Positions 33,068-42,298 of a stretch of 64,000 nucleotides of DNA are shown in pieces. The translations under genes and the position numbers were made by a program. Numbering within the stretch: the first letter of the stretch is position 1; the number at the start of each line of letters is the position of its first letter. Under the pieces are notes generated by a model. The model did not search any database and was not told the DNA's origin. It saw only the letters and a list, made by a program, of their open reading frames with translations. The DNA is from Candidatus Caenarcanales bacterium (lineage in GTDB: Bacteria > Cyanobacteriota > Vampirovibrionia > 2-02-FULL-35-15): the NCBI GenBank assembly GCA_020050435.1, contig JAGVKQ010000017.1, positions 124,001 through 188,000 of the forward strand, given 5' to 3'.

Positions 33068-33952
33068 ATGCGAGCAAGCTTTTCACTTCTATCATTTTTA
33101 TTGGCAAAAAGGACTCCACAAATTCCTACAGTTCCAGTCTCTACTCCTAAGCTACGCATTTACGAAGACCCTGATACTAATGTTATTCAAGTAAAAAATT
33201 TAAATGCATTCTATGGAAGCAAACAAGTTTTATTTGACATATCTATTCCCATAAAAAGAGAAGAGGGTGGGAAAGGTACAATTACTGCTTTAATAGGACC
33301 TTCTGGTTGTGGGAAGTCTACTTTCCTTAAGACTTTAAATAGAATGAATGATTTAGTAGCAGACTTTAGAGCTGAAGGATTAGTTAGTTTTTCTGGAACA
33401 GATATATATCATCCTTCTGTAGATGTTGTTTTAGTAAGAAAAAAAATTGGTATGGTTTTTCAAAAAGCAGACCCATTTCCAAAAAGTGTTTTCGACAATA
33501 TAGCATATGCACCTAGAATTGCAGGCATTAAGAAAAAAAATGTGTTAGCTGATATAGTAGAAAAAAGCTTAAAAAGAGCAGGACTCTGGGATGAAGTAAA
33601 AGATAGGCTAAAAAGCTCCGCTCTTGCACTTTCAGGTGGTCAACAACAAAGGCTTTGCATAGCCAGAGCACTTGCTGCAGATCCTGAAGTTTTACTCATG
33701 GATGAGCCAGCATCAGCATTAGATCCTAAAGCTACTGCAATAATAGAGGATTTAATTTTTGAACTTTCAGAACAAGGATTACCCATAGTAATTGTCACTC
33801 ATCAAATGCATCAGGCAGCAAGAGTAGCCAAAGGCGGTAAAACTGCATTTTTTTATCTTGGAAAAGTTGAAGAATTTGGTGACACTGATCAAATATTCAC
33901 AAATCCAAAAAATCCATTAACTGAAGAGTTTATAAATTGGAGATTTGGTTAG
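33068..33952 (+). CDS. pstB: Phosphate ABC transporter ATP-binding protein PstB, with N-terminal extension
   Basis: A 294-residue ABC ATPase. Walker A is [20 protein letters not shown], characteristic of PstB, near residue 77. Then come [20 protein letters not shown], the signature [16 protein letters not shown] near 187, and Walker [14 protein letters not shown]. It powers high-affinity phosphate uptake with PstC/PstA, but no pstS, pstC, pstA or phoU is nearby. About 40 residues precede the usual start ([20 protein letters not shown]...KLRIYEDP), S/T/P-rich. No internal ATG would give a normal length. A TAGACT box lies 6 nt before the ATG and no Shine-Dalgarno is seen. Confidence 0.9.
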   Translation: MRASFSLLSFLLAKRTPQIPTVPVSTPKLRIYEDPDTNVIQVKNLNAFYGSKQVLFDISIPIKREEGGKGTITALIGPSGCGKSTFLKTLNRMNDLVADFRAEGLVSFSGTDIYHPSVDVVLVRKKIGMVFQKADPFPKSVFDNIAYAPRIAGIKKKNVLADIVEKSLKRAGLWDEVKDRLKSSALALSGGQQQRLCIARALAADPEVLLMDEPASALDPKATAIIEDLIFELSEQGLPIVIVTHQMHQAARVAKGGKTAFFYLGKVEEFGDTDQIFTNPKNPLTEEFINWRFG

Positions 33953-33988
33953 TTGGCTTACTTTTAATTTCAATGGTAATATTCTTAC

Positions 33989-34621
33989 ATGAGTAATGAA
34001 GAGTTACATAAGACACCAGTGTTTGGAAAAAAATTAGGGTTTCTATATCCACTTGCACATAAAATACTAGGAACACATGAGTTTTGGTCACCTTCTAGAT
34101 GGATTCCTCACTCTGCTTTAGCAACTGATCTTTATATTTTAAGTTGTTGGATTATAGAAATAATAATTATTTATTTTATCAGCTCGTTTGATAATTCGAA
34201 AATTCTTTCGGCTTGTCTTTTTATAGCAATGTTTAGATACTTAGATTTAATGTTTGTTTTATTATCTATCCTTGTAAAAGGATTTTATAAAAATAAAGAT
34301 TGGGCATCATCTCATAGAGTCACTTTTCTTGTAGTTTGCAATGCCATTGAAATAATGGTTTTATTTGCTATTTTTTATTTTGGATTTGGAAAACTTCTTC
34401 CTGGAATAGGTTCTACAGAACCACCAATAGATAGTTTTTTTCAAGCACTTTATTTTAGTGTAAACACGGGTACATGCATAGGATTTGGAATTCCTTCTCC
34501 ACAAGGCTGGATTACAAAGCTTTTAACTATGTTTGAAGGATCATCAATAGTTCTTGTAGTAATTGCTGTAATTGGTTATATTTCAAATGAAAAATCTAAA
34601 GAAAATAAAAAGCATGAATGA
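33989..34621 (+). CDS. Potassium-channel-like membrane protein with divergent selectivity filter
   Basis: A 210-residue membrane protein with hydrophobic segments near ILSCWIIEIIIIYFISSFDN, ILSACLFIAMFRYLDLMFVL and FLVVCNAIEIMVLFAIFYFG, and then a pore-like unit: FFQALYFSVNTGTCIGFGIP followed by a final helix WITKLLTMFEGSSIVLVVIA. The order helix-YFSV-T-x-GxG-helix is that of K+ channel pores, but the filter reads CIGFGI rather than TVGYGD, so ion preference is unclear. TAATAT lies 6 nt before the ATG. The next gene overlaps by four bases (ATGA). Confidence 0.65.
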   Translation: MSNEELHKTPVFGKKLGFLYPLAHKILGTHEFWSPSRWIPHSALATDLYILSCWIIEIIIIYFISSFDNSKILSACLFIAMFRYLDLMFVLLSILVKGFYKNKDWASSHRVTFLVVCNAIEIMVLFAIFYFGFGKLLPGIGSTEPPIDSFFQALYFSVNTGTCIGFGIPSPQGWITKLLTMFEGSSIVLVVIAVIGYISNEKSKENKKHE

Positions 34622-35454
34622 ATAAATTAATTCTTGAGAACTACGATTTAAATATGACACTTATGGGTGGTCAAGCATTTTGTTTTGATTATGATGAAAA
34701 AGAAAATACTTATTATGGGGTTACTAGAGATTCAGTTTTAAAATTAAAAAAAGAAAATGATGTTTTGTATTGGCAAACATACCCAAAGAAAAATGATTTG
34801 GATTTTATAAAAGGGTACTTAAGGTTAGACTCTGATTATAATAAAATTTTAAAAAAGATAAAAAAAGATGAGCATGTAAAAAAAGCTATTAAAAAATATC
34901 CAAACCTTAGACTTTTAAAACAAGATTTTGAAGAAACACTTCTTTCTTTTTTAGTTTCATCAAACAATAATATTAAATCCATTAGAAGAATTATTAGAGA
35001 AATGAATAAACGGTTCGGCAAAAAAATAAAAGCAGACGGAAAAGAGTTTTATTTATTTCCTGAAACTGAAACTATTGCAAATGCAAAATTAGAAGACTTA
35101 CTGGCGTGTAAACTTGGATTTAGAGCTAAGTTCATTAAAGGTGCTGCTAATCACCTCTTAAAAACCAATCTTCATAAAAAAATTATTAAAATGTCAGAAG
35201 AAAAAGCTAGGAGTTCTCTCCTTGAAATAAATGGTGTCGGAGAAAAAATAGCCGACTGTGTTCTGGTGTTTTCACTCTCTTTTGATAATACAACTCCGCT
35301 AGATGTATGGGGAAAAAGATTTTTAGTACAGTTTTACAAATTAAATCCAAAAATGAAATATACAGATATGAGAAAATGGATAGGGGATTATTTTGAGGGC
35401 TATTCTGCATGGGCAGGGCAATTTTTATTTGAATACATAAGACATTTAGATTAA
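34618..35454 (+). CDS. ogg: 8-oxoguanine DNA glycosylase (OGG1-type, HhH-GPD)
   Basis: A 278-residue base-excision repair enzyme that removes 8-oxoguanine and nicks the abasic site. An N-terminal OGG-like domain (LIL-ENYDLNMTLMGGQAFCFD) precedes the HhH-GPD core: FLVSSNNNIKSIRRIIREMN, the hairpin LLEINGVGEKIADCVLVFSL with catalytic Lys210, and TPLDVWGKRFL with catalytic Asp229. The SSNNNI motif is characteristic of OGG1 rather than MutY or Nth. Its ATG overlaps the channel-like gene's stop (ATGA), so it is translationally coupled to it. A MITE-like element follows 6 bp after the stop. Confidence 0.9.
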   Translation: MNKLILENYDLNMTLMGGQAFCFDYDEKENTYYGVTRDSVLKLKKENDVLYWQTYPKKNDLDFIKGYLRLDSDYNKILKKIKKDEHVKKAIKKYPNLRLLKQDFEETLLSFLVSSNNNIKSIRRIIREMNKRFGKKIKADGKEFYLFPETETIANAKLEDLLACKLGFRAKFIKGAANHLLKTNLHKKIIKMSEEKARSSLLEINGVGEKIADCVLVFSLSFDNTTPLDVWGKRFLVQFYKLNPKMKYTDMRKWIGDYFEGYSAWAGQFLFEYIRHLD

Positions 35455-35460
35455 CAAATA

Positions 35461-35593
35461 CAGGACTTACGCATTTTTTATTGCTCACCATATACCCTCC
35501 GCTCCCTTTCCCAACAGAAAGCGAGGTTACGTAACCTCGCCTCCAAGGCATACGTCCGCTTTGGGCATATGGTTCGCTTTTGCGTAAGTCCTG
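35461..35593. mobile_element. 133-bp MITE-like element with perfect 13-bp terminal inverted repeats
   Basis: CAGGACTTACGCA (35461-35473) and TGCGTAAGTCCTG (35581-35593) are exact inverted repeats and are flanked on both sides by ATA, a possible 3-bp target duplication. Inside are a perfect 20-bp palindrome, GCGAGGTTACGTAACCTCGC (35521-35540), and a pair ACCATATACCC/GGGCATATGGT, so the whole element folds on itself. It has no coding capacity. Sequences ending in GGACTTACGCA occur in cyanobacterial insertion elements as I recall, but the parent transposase is not in this window. Confidence 0.85.
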
Positions 35594-35648
35594 ATAAATA
35601 TAAATGCAGTTATATATGTTTAAATATTTATGCTTATAAGGAATTTAA

Positions 35649-36137
35649 ATGTTAAACCGTTTTTTTATTTTAATAATATTGTTGTTTATTCCAATAACCT
35701 ATTTAAAGGCCGAGGAGTCATTAACAGAAGATACACCACTTCGGGGATTATCTGCTAAGGAATCCCCCTCTCCATGCGAAGAAATAATTCCAAGTCCTAC
35801 ACAAACTCCAGAAGTATTCCCTCAATTTTCTCCAGAGATCACAGAAGAAATCTTATTACCATCACCTCAGCCTTCACCTTCTCCAAGTCTTTTTCCAATA
35901 ACATCACCAAGCCCTAAATCCACACCTATTGCATTACCTACTTTTCCTCCAAGAGAAGGAATAATTCCAAAATTCCCAGAGGCCCCCATACCTAGTCCAC
36001 CAGCAATTCCATCACCACCACCTTTACCTGACTTTCCTAAAATGCCTGAAGTCCCCCAAATAAAAAAGCCACAAATTAAAAAGCCTTATAAAAAAATAGA
36101 CTTTAGTAAGTTTCCACTACCTGATTTTGCTGATTAG
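35649..36137 (+). CDS. Secreted proline-rich protein
   Basis: A 162-residue protein with a signal peptide (FFILIILLFIPITYLKAEES). The mature part is extremely rich in Pro and Ser (PSPQPSPSPSLFPITSPSPK, later SPPAIPSPPPLPDFPKMPEV), probably an extended polyproline-like stalk, ending in a Lys-rich tail (KKPQIKKPYKKIDF). One Cys near residue 43. No enzymatic domain. TAAGGAATTT is the Shine-Dalgarno. Likely envelope or surface exposed; function unknown. Confidence 0.7.
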   Translation: MLNRFFILIILLFIPITYLKAEESLTEDTPLRGLSAKESPSPCEEIIPSPTQTPEVFPQFSPEITEEILLPSPQPSPSPSLFPITSPSPKSTPIALPTFPPREGIIPKFPEAPIPSPPAIPSPPPLPDFPKMPEVPQIKKPQIKKPYKKIDFSKFPLPDFAD

Positions 36138-36155
36138 TTTTGCTATTATTAAATA

Positions 36156-36515
36156 ATGCATTTAATAAATTTAAAAGATTGTACAGAGTTTATGGCAGGA
36201 GATGCTACAATCCTTCGTGAGATTTTACATCCAGATAAAGCATATCTAAAACTTAGATATAGCTTAGCTCATGCCACAGTAAAACCTGGCATAGCCTCAA
36301 AACCCCATAAATTAAAGACTAGTGAAGTTTATTATATTTTAGAAGGTGAAGGACTTATGTTTATAGACAATGAATCTAAGCCTGTTTCTAAAGATTCTAC
36401 TGTTTACATTCCGCCTCACGCTATTCAACACATAGAAAACACAGGTAAAGTTGATTTGAAGTTTATCTGTATAGTAGATCCTGCTTGGAGAGTGGAAGAT
36501 GAGGAAATAATGTAA
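36156..36515 (+). CDS. Cupin-domain protein
   Basis: A 119-residue single-domain cupin: motif 1 KPGIASKPHKLKTSEVYYIL with His and Glu, the glycine loop EGEGLMFIDNESKPV and motif 2 VYIPPHAIQHIENTGKVDLK with His. These residues bind a metal in enzymatic cupins. The substrate is unknown; small cupins of this type are often annotated as mannose-6-phosphate-isomerase-like or as dioxygenase-like. TATTAT lies 6 nt before the ATG with no Shine-Dalgarno. An interspersed palindromic repeat starts 4 bp after the stop. Confidence 0.85.
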   Translation: MHLINLKDCTEFMAGDATILREILHPDKAYLKLRYSLAHATVKPGIASKPHKLKTSEVYYILEGEGLMFIDNESKPVSKDSTVYIPPHAIQHIENTGKVDLKFICIVDPAWRVEDEEIM

Positions 36516-36518
36516 CCA

Positions 36519-36610
36519 CGTCATTGCGAGCCGAATGGAATGAGGCGTGGCAATCTAATAACGTTATATGAAAGCGAGATTGCTTTGTCGTTCCACTCCT
36601 AGCAATGACA
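36519..36610. repeat. 92-bp palindromic interspersed repeat, copy 2
   Basis: It starts CGTCATTGCGAGCCGAAT like copy 1 at 20483 and ends CTAGCAATGACA (36599-36610), two mismatches from a perfect terminal inverted repeat. GAGGCGTGGCAATCTA and CGAGATTGCTT are shared internally. The element ends inside the first codons of an alternative start (ATG at 36605) of the aminotransferase gene. Confidence 0.82.
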
Positions 36611-36622
36611 CAAGAAAAAAAT

Positions 36623-37741
36623 ATGAAACTCCCTGATTTTAAATTAGAAAGATTTTTTGCAAAGTATGAGTTTTCTGCTCCATACGTTTTATGCTCTTCT
36701 GATCCACAATCTATTTCTATAGAAGAATTATTAGCTTTAGAGGACGGCTCTTTAGAAGGATTAAAAAAACAATACTTAGGCTATACAGAAACTAAAGGAA
36801 GCCCTAAGTTAAAAGAAGAACTCTGTAAGTTATATGAAAATATTTATGACAATGAAATATTAGTACACTCAGGCGGAGAAGAAGGAATATTTCTTTTTAT
36901 GAATACTGCTCTTGAAAAAGGGGATCATATCATTGCATTATTCCCAGCCTATCAGTCTCTCTACAGCATAGCCGAAGCAATCGGTTGTGAAGTTACTTAT
37001 TGGAAACTAATTCAAAATAAAGACAATACTTTTGAACTTGATTTAGATTTTTTGGCAAAAAATATTAAAAAAAATACTAAAGCAATAATAGTTAATTTTC
37101 CTCATAATCCTACTGGATATTTACCTGATTTAAAAACTTTTAAAGAAATTATAGAAATAGCTAAAGAAAACAATGTTATATTTTTCTGTGATGAAGTTTA
37201 TAGATACTTAGAACATGACAGAAAAGATACTCTTCCATCAGCCAGTGATTTGTATGACTTTGCTATATCTACAGGCTCTATGTCTAAAGCATTTGGACTA
37301 CCTGGACTTAGGATTGGCTGGACTGCTAGTAGAAACCAGGCTCTATTAAATAAAATGTGGTCTTATAAAGACTTCACGACTATCTGCTCCAGTGCACCGA
37401 GCGAATACTTAGCGACTATAGCCGTAAGAAATAGGGAAAAAATCTTTAAGAAGAATCTTGAAATCATAGAAGAAAACTTGAAAATATTAAAAGAGTTTTT
37501 TAAAAAGCATGAAAATCTTTTTACATTCTCAAGCCCTAAAGCAACTACCATTGCTTTTCCCAGTATTAAAAAAGAAATAAATATTGAAAAGTTTTGTGTA
37601 GATCTTGTAGAGAAAAAGGGAGTATTTTTACTCCCTTCTACTAAATATGATTTTGGGGATAGAAATTTTAGAATAGGTTTTGGTAAAAAAACTATGAAAG
37701 AGTGTTTAGGAAAGCTTGAAGAATATTTGAATAGTTATTAA
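36623..37741 (+). CDS. Class I/II PLP-dependent aminotransferase
   Basis: A fold-type-I aminotransferase of about 372 residues. The PLP lysine lies in STGSMSKAFGLPGLRIGWTA (K228 counting from an ATG at 36605). Other marks are VHSGGEEGIFLFMNTALEKG, NFPHNPTGYLPDLKTFKEII (Asn-Pro-Thr-Gly loop) and FFCDEVYRYLE. The amino donor and acceptor cannot be told from sequence alone. I prefer the ATG at 36623 because the alternative six codons earlier begins in the palindromic repeat at 36519-36610; neither has a strong Shine-Dalgarno. Cytoplasmic. Confidence 0.88.
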   Translation: MKLPDFKLERFFAKYEFSAPYVLCSSDPQSISIEELLALEDGSLEGLKKQYLGYTETKGSPKLKEELCKLYENIYDNEILVHSGGEEGIFLFMNTALEKGDHIIALFPAYQSLYSIAEAIGCEVTYWKLIQNKDNTFELDLDFLAKNIKKNTKAIIVNFPHNPTGYLPDLKTFKEIIEIAKENNVIFFCDEVYRYLEHDRKDTLPSASDLYDFAISTGSMSKAFGLPGLRIGWTASRNQALLNKMWSYKDFTTICSSAPSEYLATIAVRNREKIFKKNLEIIEENLKILKEFFKKHENLFTFSSPKATTIAFPSIKKEINIEKFCVDLVEKKGVFLLPSTKYDFGDRNFRIGFGKKTMKECLGKLEEYLNSY

Positions 37742-37774
37742 ATCTATTACAGGATAACCCTATCAACTGCATAA

Positions 37775-37794
37775 AATTAAAGTTAATTTAATCT
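37775..37794. promoter_or_regulatory. Degenerate copy of the recurrent dyad upstream of the ATLF-like gene
   Basis: AATTAAAGTTAATTTAATCT keeps the right half-site (TTTAATCT) and part of the left. It lies 49 bp before the ATG at 37844. Because the left half is degenerate, this could be chance in AT-rich DNA. Confidence 0.25.
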
Positions 37795-37843
37795 CAATTT
37801 AATAAAAATCCTATAGATTCTTCTTTATACATTTAGAAGATTT

Positions 37844-38701
37844 ATGGACGTAAATTTAACACCAGCAAGTATTCCAACTGTTCTCGGAGTAGAAACCGAA
37901 AAAACAGTTATCACACCATCTCCTACTGTTAAAAGTAATAGTGTAGATTCATTTAAACCAGCGAAATTAACTTCAAAAGAAATTATAGAAAAGATAGTAA
38001 ATAAAGATTTTGAAGGGGTTTCAGAAGAATTCATTAAATCTGTCAAAGATGAATTAGAAAAAATTCCATTGCCAATTTTGCGAGCACTACATGACAATGG
38101 CTGGGAAGTACAAATAAAACATCATATGTCTCAAAATAGACCAGATAAAGTAACAACGACAGATGGAATAAAATATGATTCAGTACTAGGGCATGTTGAT
38201 GGTGCTGGGAAAAAAGTTATGATTCCTGAATATAATTTACCAAGTGGGAGAAAAGAATTAGAGAAAATTTCAATTACCAATCCAAACGTTATAGATGATG
38301 TTGTAAGGCATGAAATAGGACATGCAATAGATCGCATAATAGGCAAATCTTATGCAAATGGTCTTCGTAAAAGAATTGCTACAGAAAAGTTATCTAGTGA
38401 AGAGATAAAAGATCTCAATCAAACAATAGAAAAAATCGAAAAGAATGGGATTTGCAGATTAGACTCTCACGTAGAAGGAATTTTCATGTCTGAAATGGGA
38501 GAATATTTTTCTGTAGAAAAAGAGATTCCAAAGGAATTAAAGCATTTTGTAAATCCCACGGAGTCTTTAGCACAGGCTTTTAATTATTTATTAGGGAAAG
38601 AAGATGAAGTAAGAGATAAGAAACTATTTGAACAATATTTTCCGGAAACCATTAAATTTGCAAAGAAGTTATTGAATGATGAGTTTAAGTTAAATATTTA
38701 A
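37844..38701 (+). CDS. Putative zinc metalloprotease, anthrax-lethal-factor-like (ATLF) domain
   Basis: A 285-residue protein. The zincin motif HEIGH is at residues 156-160 in DDVVRHEIGHAIDRIIGKSY, and a likely third zinc ligand is Glu240 in NPTESLAQAFNYLL. Together with LRALHDNGWEVQIKHHMSQN before it, this resembles the ATLF/M34-type catalytic domain. There is no signal peptide; the first 40 residues are S/T/P/V-rich (DVNLTPASIPTVLGVETEKT), like other unknowns here. Bacterial ATLF proteins include toxins that cut host proteins as well as house-keeping proteases, so the target is open. It is monocistronic. Confidence 0.7.
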   Translation: MDVNLTPASIPTVLGVETEKTVITPSPTVKSNSVDSFKPAKLTSKEIIEKIVNKDFEGVSEEFIKSVKDELEKIPLPILRALHDNGWEVQIKHHMSQNRPDKVTTTDGIKYDSVLGHVDGAGKKVMIPEYNLPSGRKELEKISITNPNVIDDVVRHEIGHAIDRIIGKSYANGLRKRIATEKLSSEEIKDLNQTIEKIEKNGICRLDSHVEGIFMSEMGEYFSVEKEIPKELKHFVNPTESLAQAFNYLLGKEDEVRDKKLFEQYFPETIKFAKKLLNDEFKLNI

Positions 38702-38709
38702 GTATAAAA

Positions 38710-39786
38710 CTACTTAGCAAACTTAACTTCGAATACTTGTCTTCCTACAAGACCAGAAGGTAACTTAATACCATTTGGAGCTACTAATTTACCATGTTTA
38801 CCTCTAGAAAGCCTATAAGCATCTGGTGGTACGGTAAAAGCTTCTACACAAGTAAAGTCTTTAGGACTTCCATCAGATTCTATCGGTGTAAAAATATTTC
38901 TATGTGGAAACATATTTACTGTTTGAAGTAGTGAAATAGTTGTTCCGTCTTCAGTATTTAATAGTGTGGATACTGCGTCATAATGCTTTTCAACCCTTAG
39001 GTTTGTAAAAGCACCATCAAAAGCTCCAGAAAGAGCAACTGGAGAATTAAATTGTCTGCCTTCTATTATTTCTCCTGTAGGAATATTGTTGTTACTTGGA
39101 TCTGCTTCCCATAAAGTTTCTGCTGGTGCTTCTAAAGTCCATCTTTCTCTATTTTTAGTTTCAATAAAAGTATGATCACCAAAAACACCATTGCCTTGGA
39201 GTGCTGTAATTATAGTTACATTGACCCCATTATCTATAGGTTTTAAATAATAACTTCTATGAACATACCCACTTTTAAATATCTCGAAAATATCTTGATT
39301 TTTATCTGGGTTAATATTAAACTCTACTTCAATACGATGAGTATCTTCTTTATCTAGTTTTTGATCTGTCATTTTCCAAAGCCTGTTATGTGCCGCTCCA
39401 TGAATACCAATATCATCAGCAAGCATTCTATAGCCAGGAATATCTTTTAAAAATCCAACAGGAATTTCACCAGGAAGTTCAGTAAGTCTTCCTACCCCAG
39501 GATACATAGGAGGAGTTAAGCCACCTATTTGCATCATTCCTTTTAATTCGGGTAAAACAAAATTATTATCACCAGTAAAATCTAAAAAAGATTTAGCTAC
39601 CTGTACTCTTCCAGGATTTCCACTAAGTTCAAGGGATAGTAGGTTTCCACCAAGATTAGAAAAAACTGCTTCAACATCTCCCACCTTAACAGGAAGAAGA
39701 TCTATTCCTTTTCTTTTTACTGGTCCATTATTCCAGTCTGTATCGTTGATAACCTGGCGAGCTAAAATAGGAGAAACTGATGTCAT
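38710..39786 (-). CDS. Aldose 1-epimerase-like protein (galactose-mutarotase fold)
   Basis: A 358-residue, beta-rich protein. Segments DIGIHGAAHNRLWKMTDQKL (the lHG...W pattern) and CVEAFTVPPDAYRLSRGKHG (the Glu-containing block near the C-terminus) resemble aldose 1-epimerases, which interconvert alpha and beta anomers of sugars. The overall similarity by eye is moderate, and the catalytic His/Glu assignment is uncertain. AAAGGAAATATTT is the Shine-Dalgarno. It converges with the ATLF-like gene, with only 8 bp between stops. Confidence 0.5.
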   Translation of the reverse strand: MTSVSPILARQVINDTDWNNGPVKRKGIDLLPVKVGDVEAVFSNLGGNLLSLELSGNPGRVQVAKSFLDFTGDNNFVLPELKGMMQIGGLTPPMYPGVGRLTELPGEIPVGFLKDIPGYRMLADDIGIHGAAHNRLWKMTDQKLDKEDTHRIEVEFNINPDKNQDIFEIFKSGYVHRSYYLKPIDNGVNVTIITALQGNGVFGDHTFIETKNRERWTLEAPAETLWEADPSNNNIPTGEIIEGRQFNSPVALSGAFDGAFTNLRVEKHYDAVSTLLNTEDGTTISLLQTVNMFPHRNIFTPIESDGSPKDFTCVEAFTVPPDAYRLSRGKHGKLVAPNGIKLPSGLVGRQVFEVKFAK

Positions 39787-39881
39787 AAATATTTCCTTTA
39801 AATAAAATTATTTTAATTATAAAGGTAATATTGTTTCTAATGTGTATTATTAAAAGATTTTAATTTTGGTAAGCTCTGGGT

Positions 39882-40493
39882 CTAATAAATCTTAATTACT
39901 TCCCCAGTACAAATACCATCTACACTTTTTACATAGCCTTGTACTACCCTATTCATAGGAACTGGCACATGACCAGGGAAATAAGCTCCTAATTTTTCAG
40001 CCGACACTTCAACAAGTCCTGGACATACTGCATTTATACGAAGACCTTTTTTTAATTCTTTACTAGCTGAAAGCACAAAACCATGAACAGCATTATTTAC
40101 TGTAGTGGAGTTAACAGAGCCTTTTACAGGATCTTCAGATAAAATACCTGTAGTAAGAGTAAAAGAACCATTTTCACTAATATAATCTTTTCCTATTAAA
40201 ACAAGATTTATCTGCCCCATCATTTTACTTTTAATGCCTTTATAAAACTGCTCTTCAGTAACAGTTTCAAAATCACCAAAGAAAGTTTCTCCTGCACAAG
40301 AAACTACTGCATCTAATTTTCCCAGTTTTTTATATGCTTCTTTAATAGAATCTACAGAGGTAATATCTATATTTATATCACCTGATTTTCTGGCAGCTTT
40401 AATAACTTCATGTTTTTTAGACAGCACTTCTGCTACGTATTTTCCTATATTTCCAAAAGCTCCAATTACTAGGATTTTCTTTTTATTTGACAT
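39882..40493 (-). CDS. Short-chain dehydrogenase without the YxxxK motif
   Basis: A 203-residue Rossmann protein: ILVIGAFGNIGKYVAEVLSK binds the nucleotide, DAVVSCAGETFFGDFE is the NAG-equivalent region and LRINAVCPGLVEVSAEKL the PG region. At the usual YxxxK position it reads STTVNNAVHGFVLSASKEL, so the catalytic Tyr and Lys are missing. A known group of short SDRs shares this VNxAxxGF variant, so the gene is probably intact and the chemistry different. TACAAT lies 6 nt before the ATG (leaderless candidate). Confidence 0.85.
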   Translation of the reverse strand: MSNKKKILVIGAFGNIGKYVAEVLSKKHEVIKAARKSGDINIDITSVDSIKEAYKKLGKLDAVVSCAGETFFGDFETVTEEQFYKGIKSKMMGQINLVLIGKDYISENGSFTLTTGILSEDPVKGSVNSTTVNNAVHGFVLSASKELKKGLRINAVCPGLVEVSAEKLGAYFPGHVPVPMNRVVQGYVKSVDGICTGEVIKIY

Positions 40494-40514
40494 GCAAATA
40501 TTGTAGCAAAAGTC

Positions 40515-41057
40515 TTATCCGCCTTCTCGCGTTTTTTGTTTTGCATGAGGGCTAGGTGGCAGGTTTAAAATTTCATTAGAATAATAACCTACCAAATGCT
40601 CGATTATATCTTTTATAGATAAAAAGCCTACAGGAATATCATTTTCATCTACAAGCGGTATATGTCTATATCCACCTGTTGCAAACCTATTTAATGCATA
40701 AGCAATAGGATCACTTGGATATAAAGTATCAGGCCTTTTAGTCATATATTGCCCAATTTCTTCTTTGCTTAAATCATGCGCTTTGTTAAGAAGTTTTCTA
40801 ATTACATCACGCTCAGTAAAAATACCAATGAGTTTCCCACTTTCTTTATTTACAACAAGAACACCACCCACGTCTTTATCATTAAATAGATTAATTACTT
40901 CAATTATTTTCGTATCTTCATTAATCAGTACAGGCTGTTTATAAAATACCTTTTCAATAGGATCATTAAGAGATAGAGCAAACTCCATATTATGATTAGC
41001 ATTAGTTTCGCGCTCTTCTAAAATTTTTGATTCTTCATCAATGGCATCTTTAGTCAT
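40515..41057 (-). CDS. CBS-domain pair protein
   Basis: A 180-residue protein of two CBS motifs: INEDTKIIEVINLFNDKDVG with VLVVNKESGKLIGIFTERDV, and YPSDPIAYALNRFATGGYRH with IPLVDENDIPVGFLSIKDII. The ~40-residue N-terminus is acidic and helical (EESKILEERETNANHNMEFA). Such proteins bind adenine nucleotides and sense energy charge; the partner is unknown. It ends 21 bp before the SDR gene on the same strand and may be co-transcribed with it. Divergent from the alcohol dehydrogenase. Confidence 0.9.
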   Translation of the reverse strand: MTKDAIDEESKILEERETNANHNMEFALSLNDPIEKVFYKQPVLINEDTKIIEVINLFNDKDVGGVLVVNKESGKLIGIFTERDVIRKLLNKAHDLSKEEIGQYMTKRPDTLYPSDPIAYALNRFATGGYRHIPLVDENDIPVGFLSIKDIIEHLVGYYSNEILNLPPSPHAKQKTREGG

Positions 41058-41109
41058 AAATTCTAGTTTAACATGTTTTTATTTATTGAATTTTACAAGC
41101 TATAATTAA

Positions 41110-42237
<1,128 letters not shown>

Positions 42238-42244
42238 AAAAATA

Positions 42245-42273
42245 AAATCCCCACAGTAAAACCATAGGGATTT
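42245..42273. terminator. Weak bidirectional hairpin between convergent genes
   Basis: AAATCCC (42245-42251) pairs with GGGATTT (42267-42273) across a 15-nt loop, between the stops of the alcohol dehydrogenase (plus) and the fibre-like gene (minus). Short stem and poor U-tract make it a modest terminator. Confidence 0.4.
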
Positions 42274-42298
42274 CAAATATATTAATCAGCTAGGAATT

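Noticed and set aside
35207-35551. 114-aa minus-strand frame through the MITE-like element
   Set aside because: It runs through the repeat and antisense to the OGG glycosylase; no start signals.
39882-40493. SDR lacking YxxxK as a new enzyme class
   Set aside because: A known group of short SDRs shares the VNxAxxGF variant, so this is not new.
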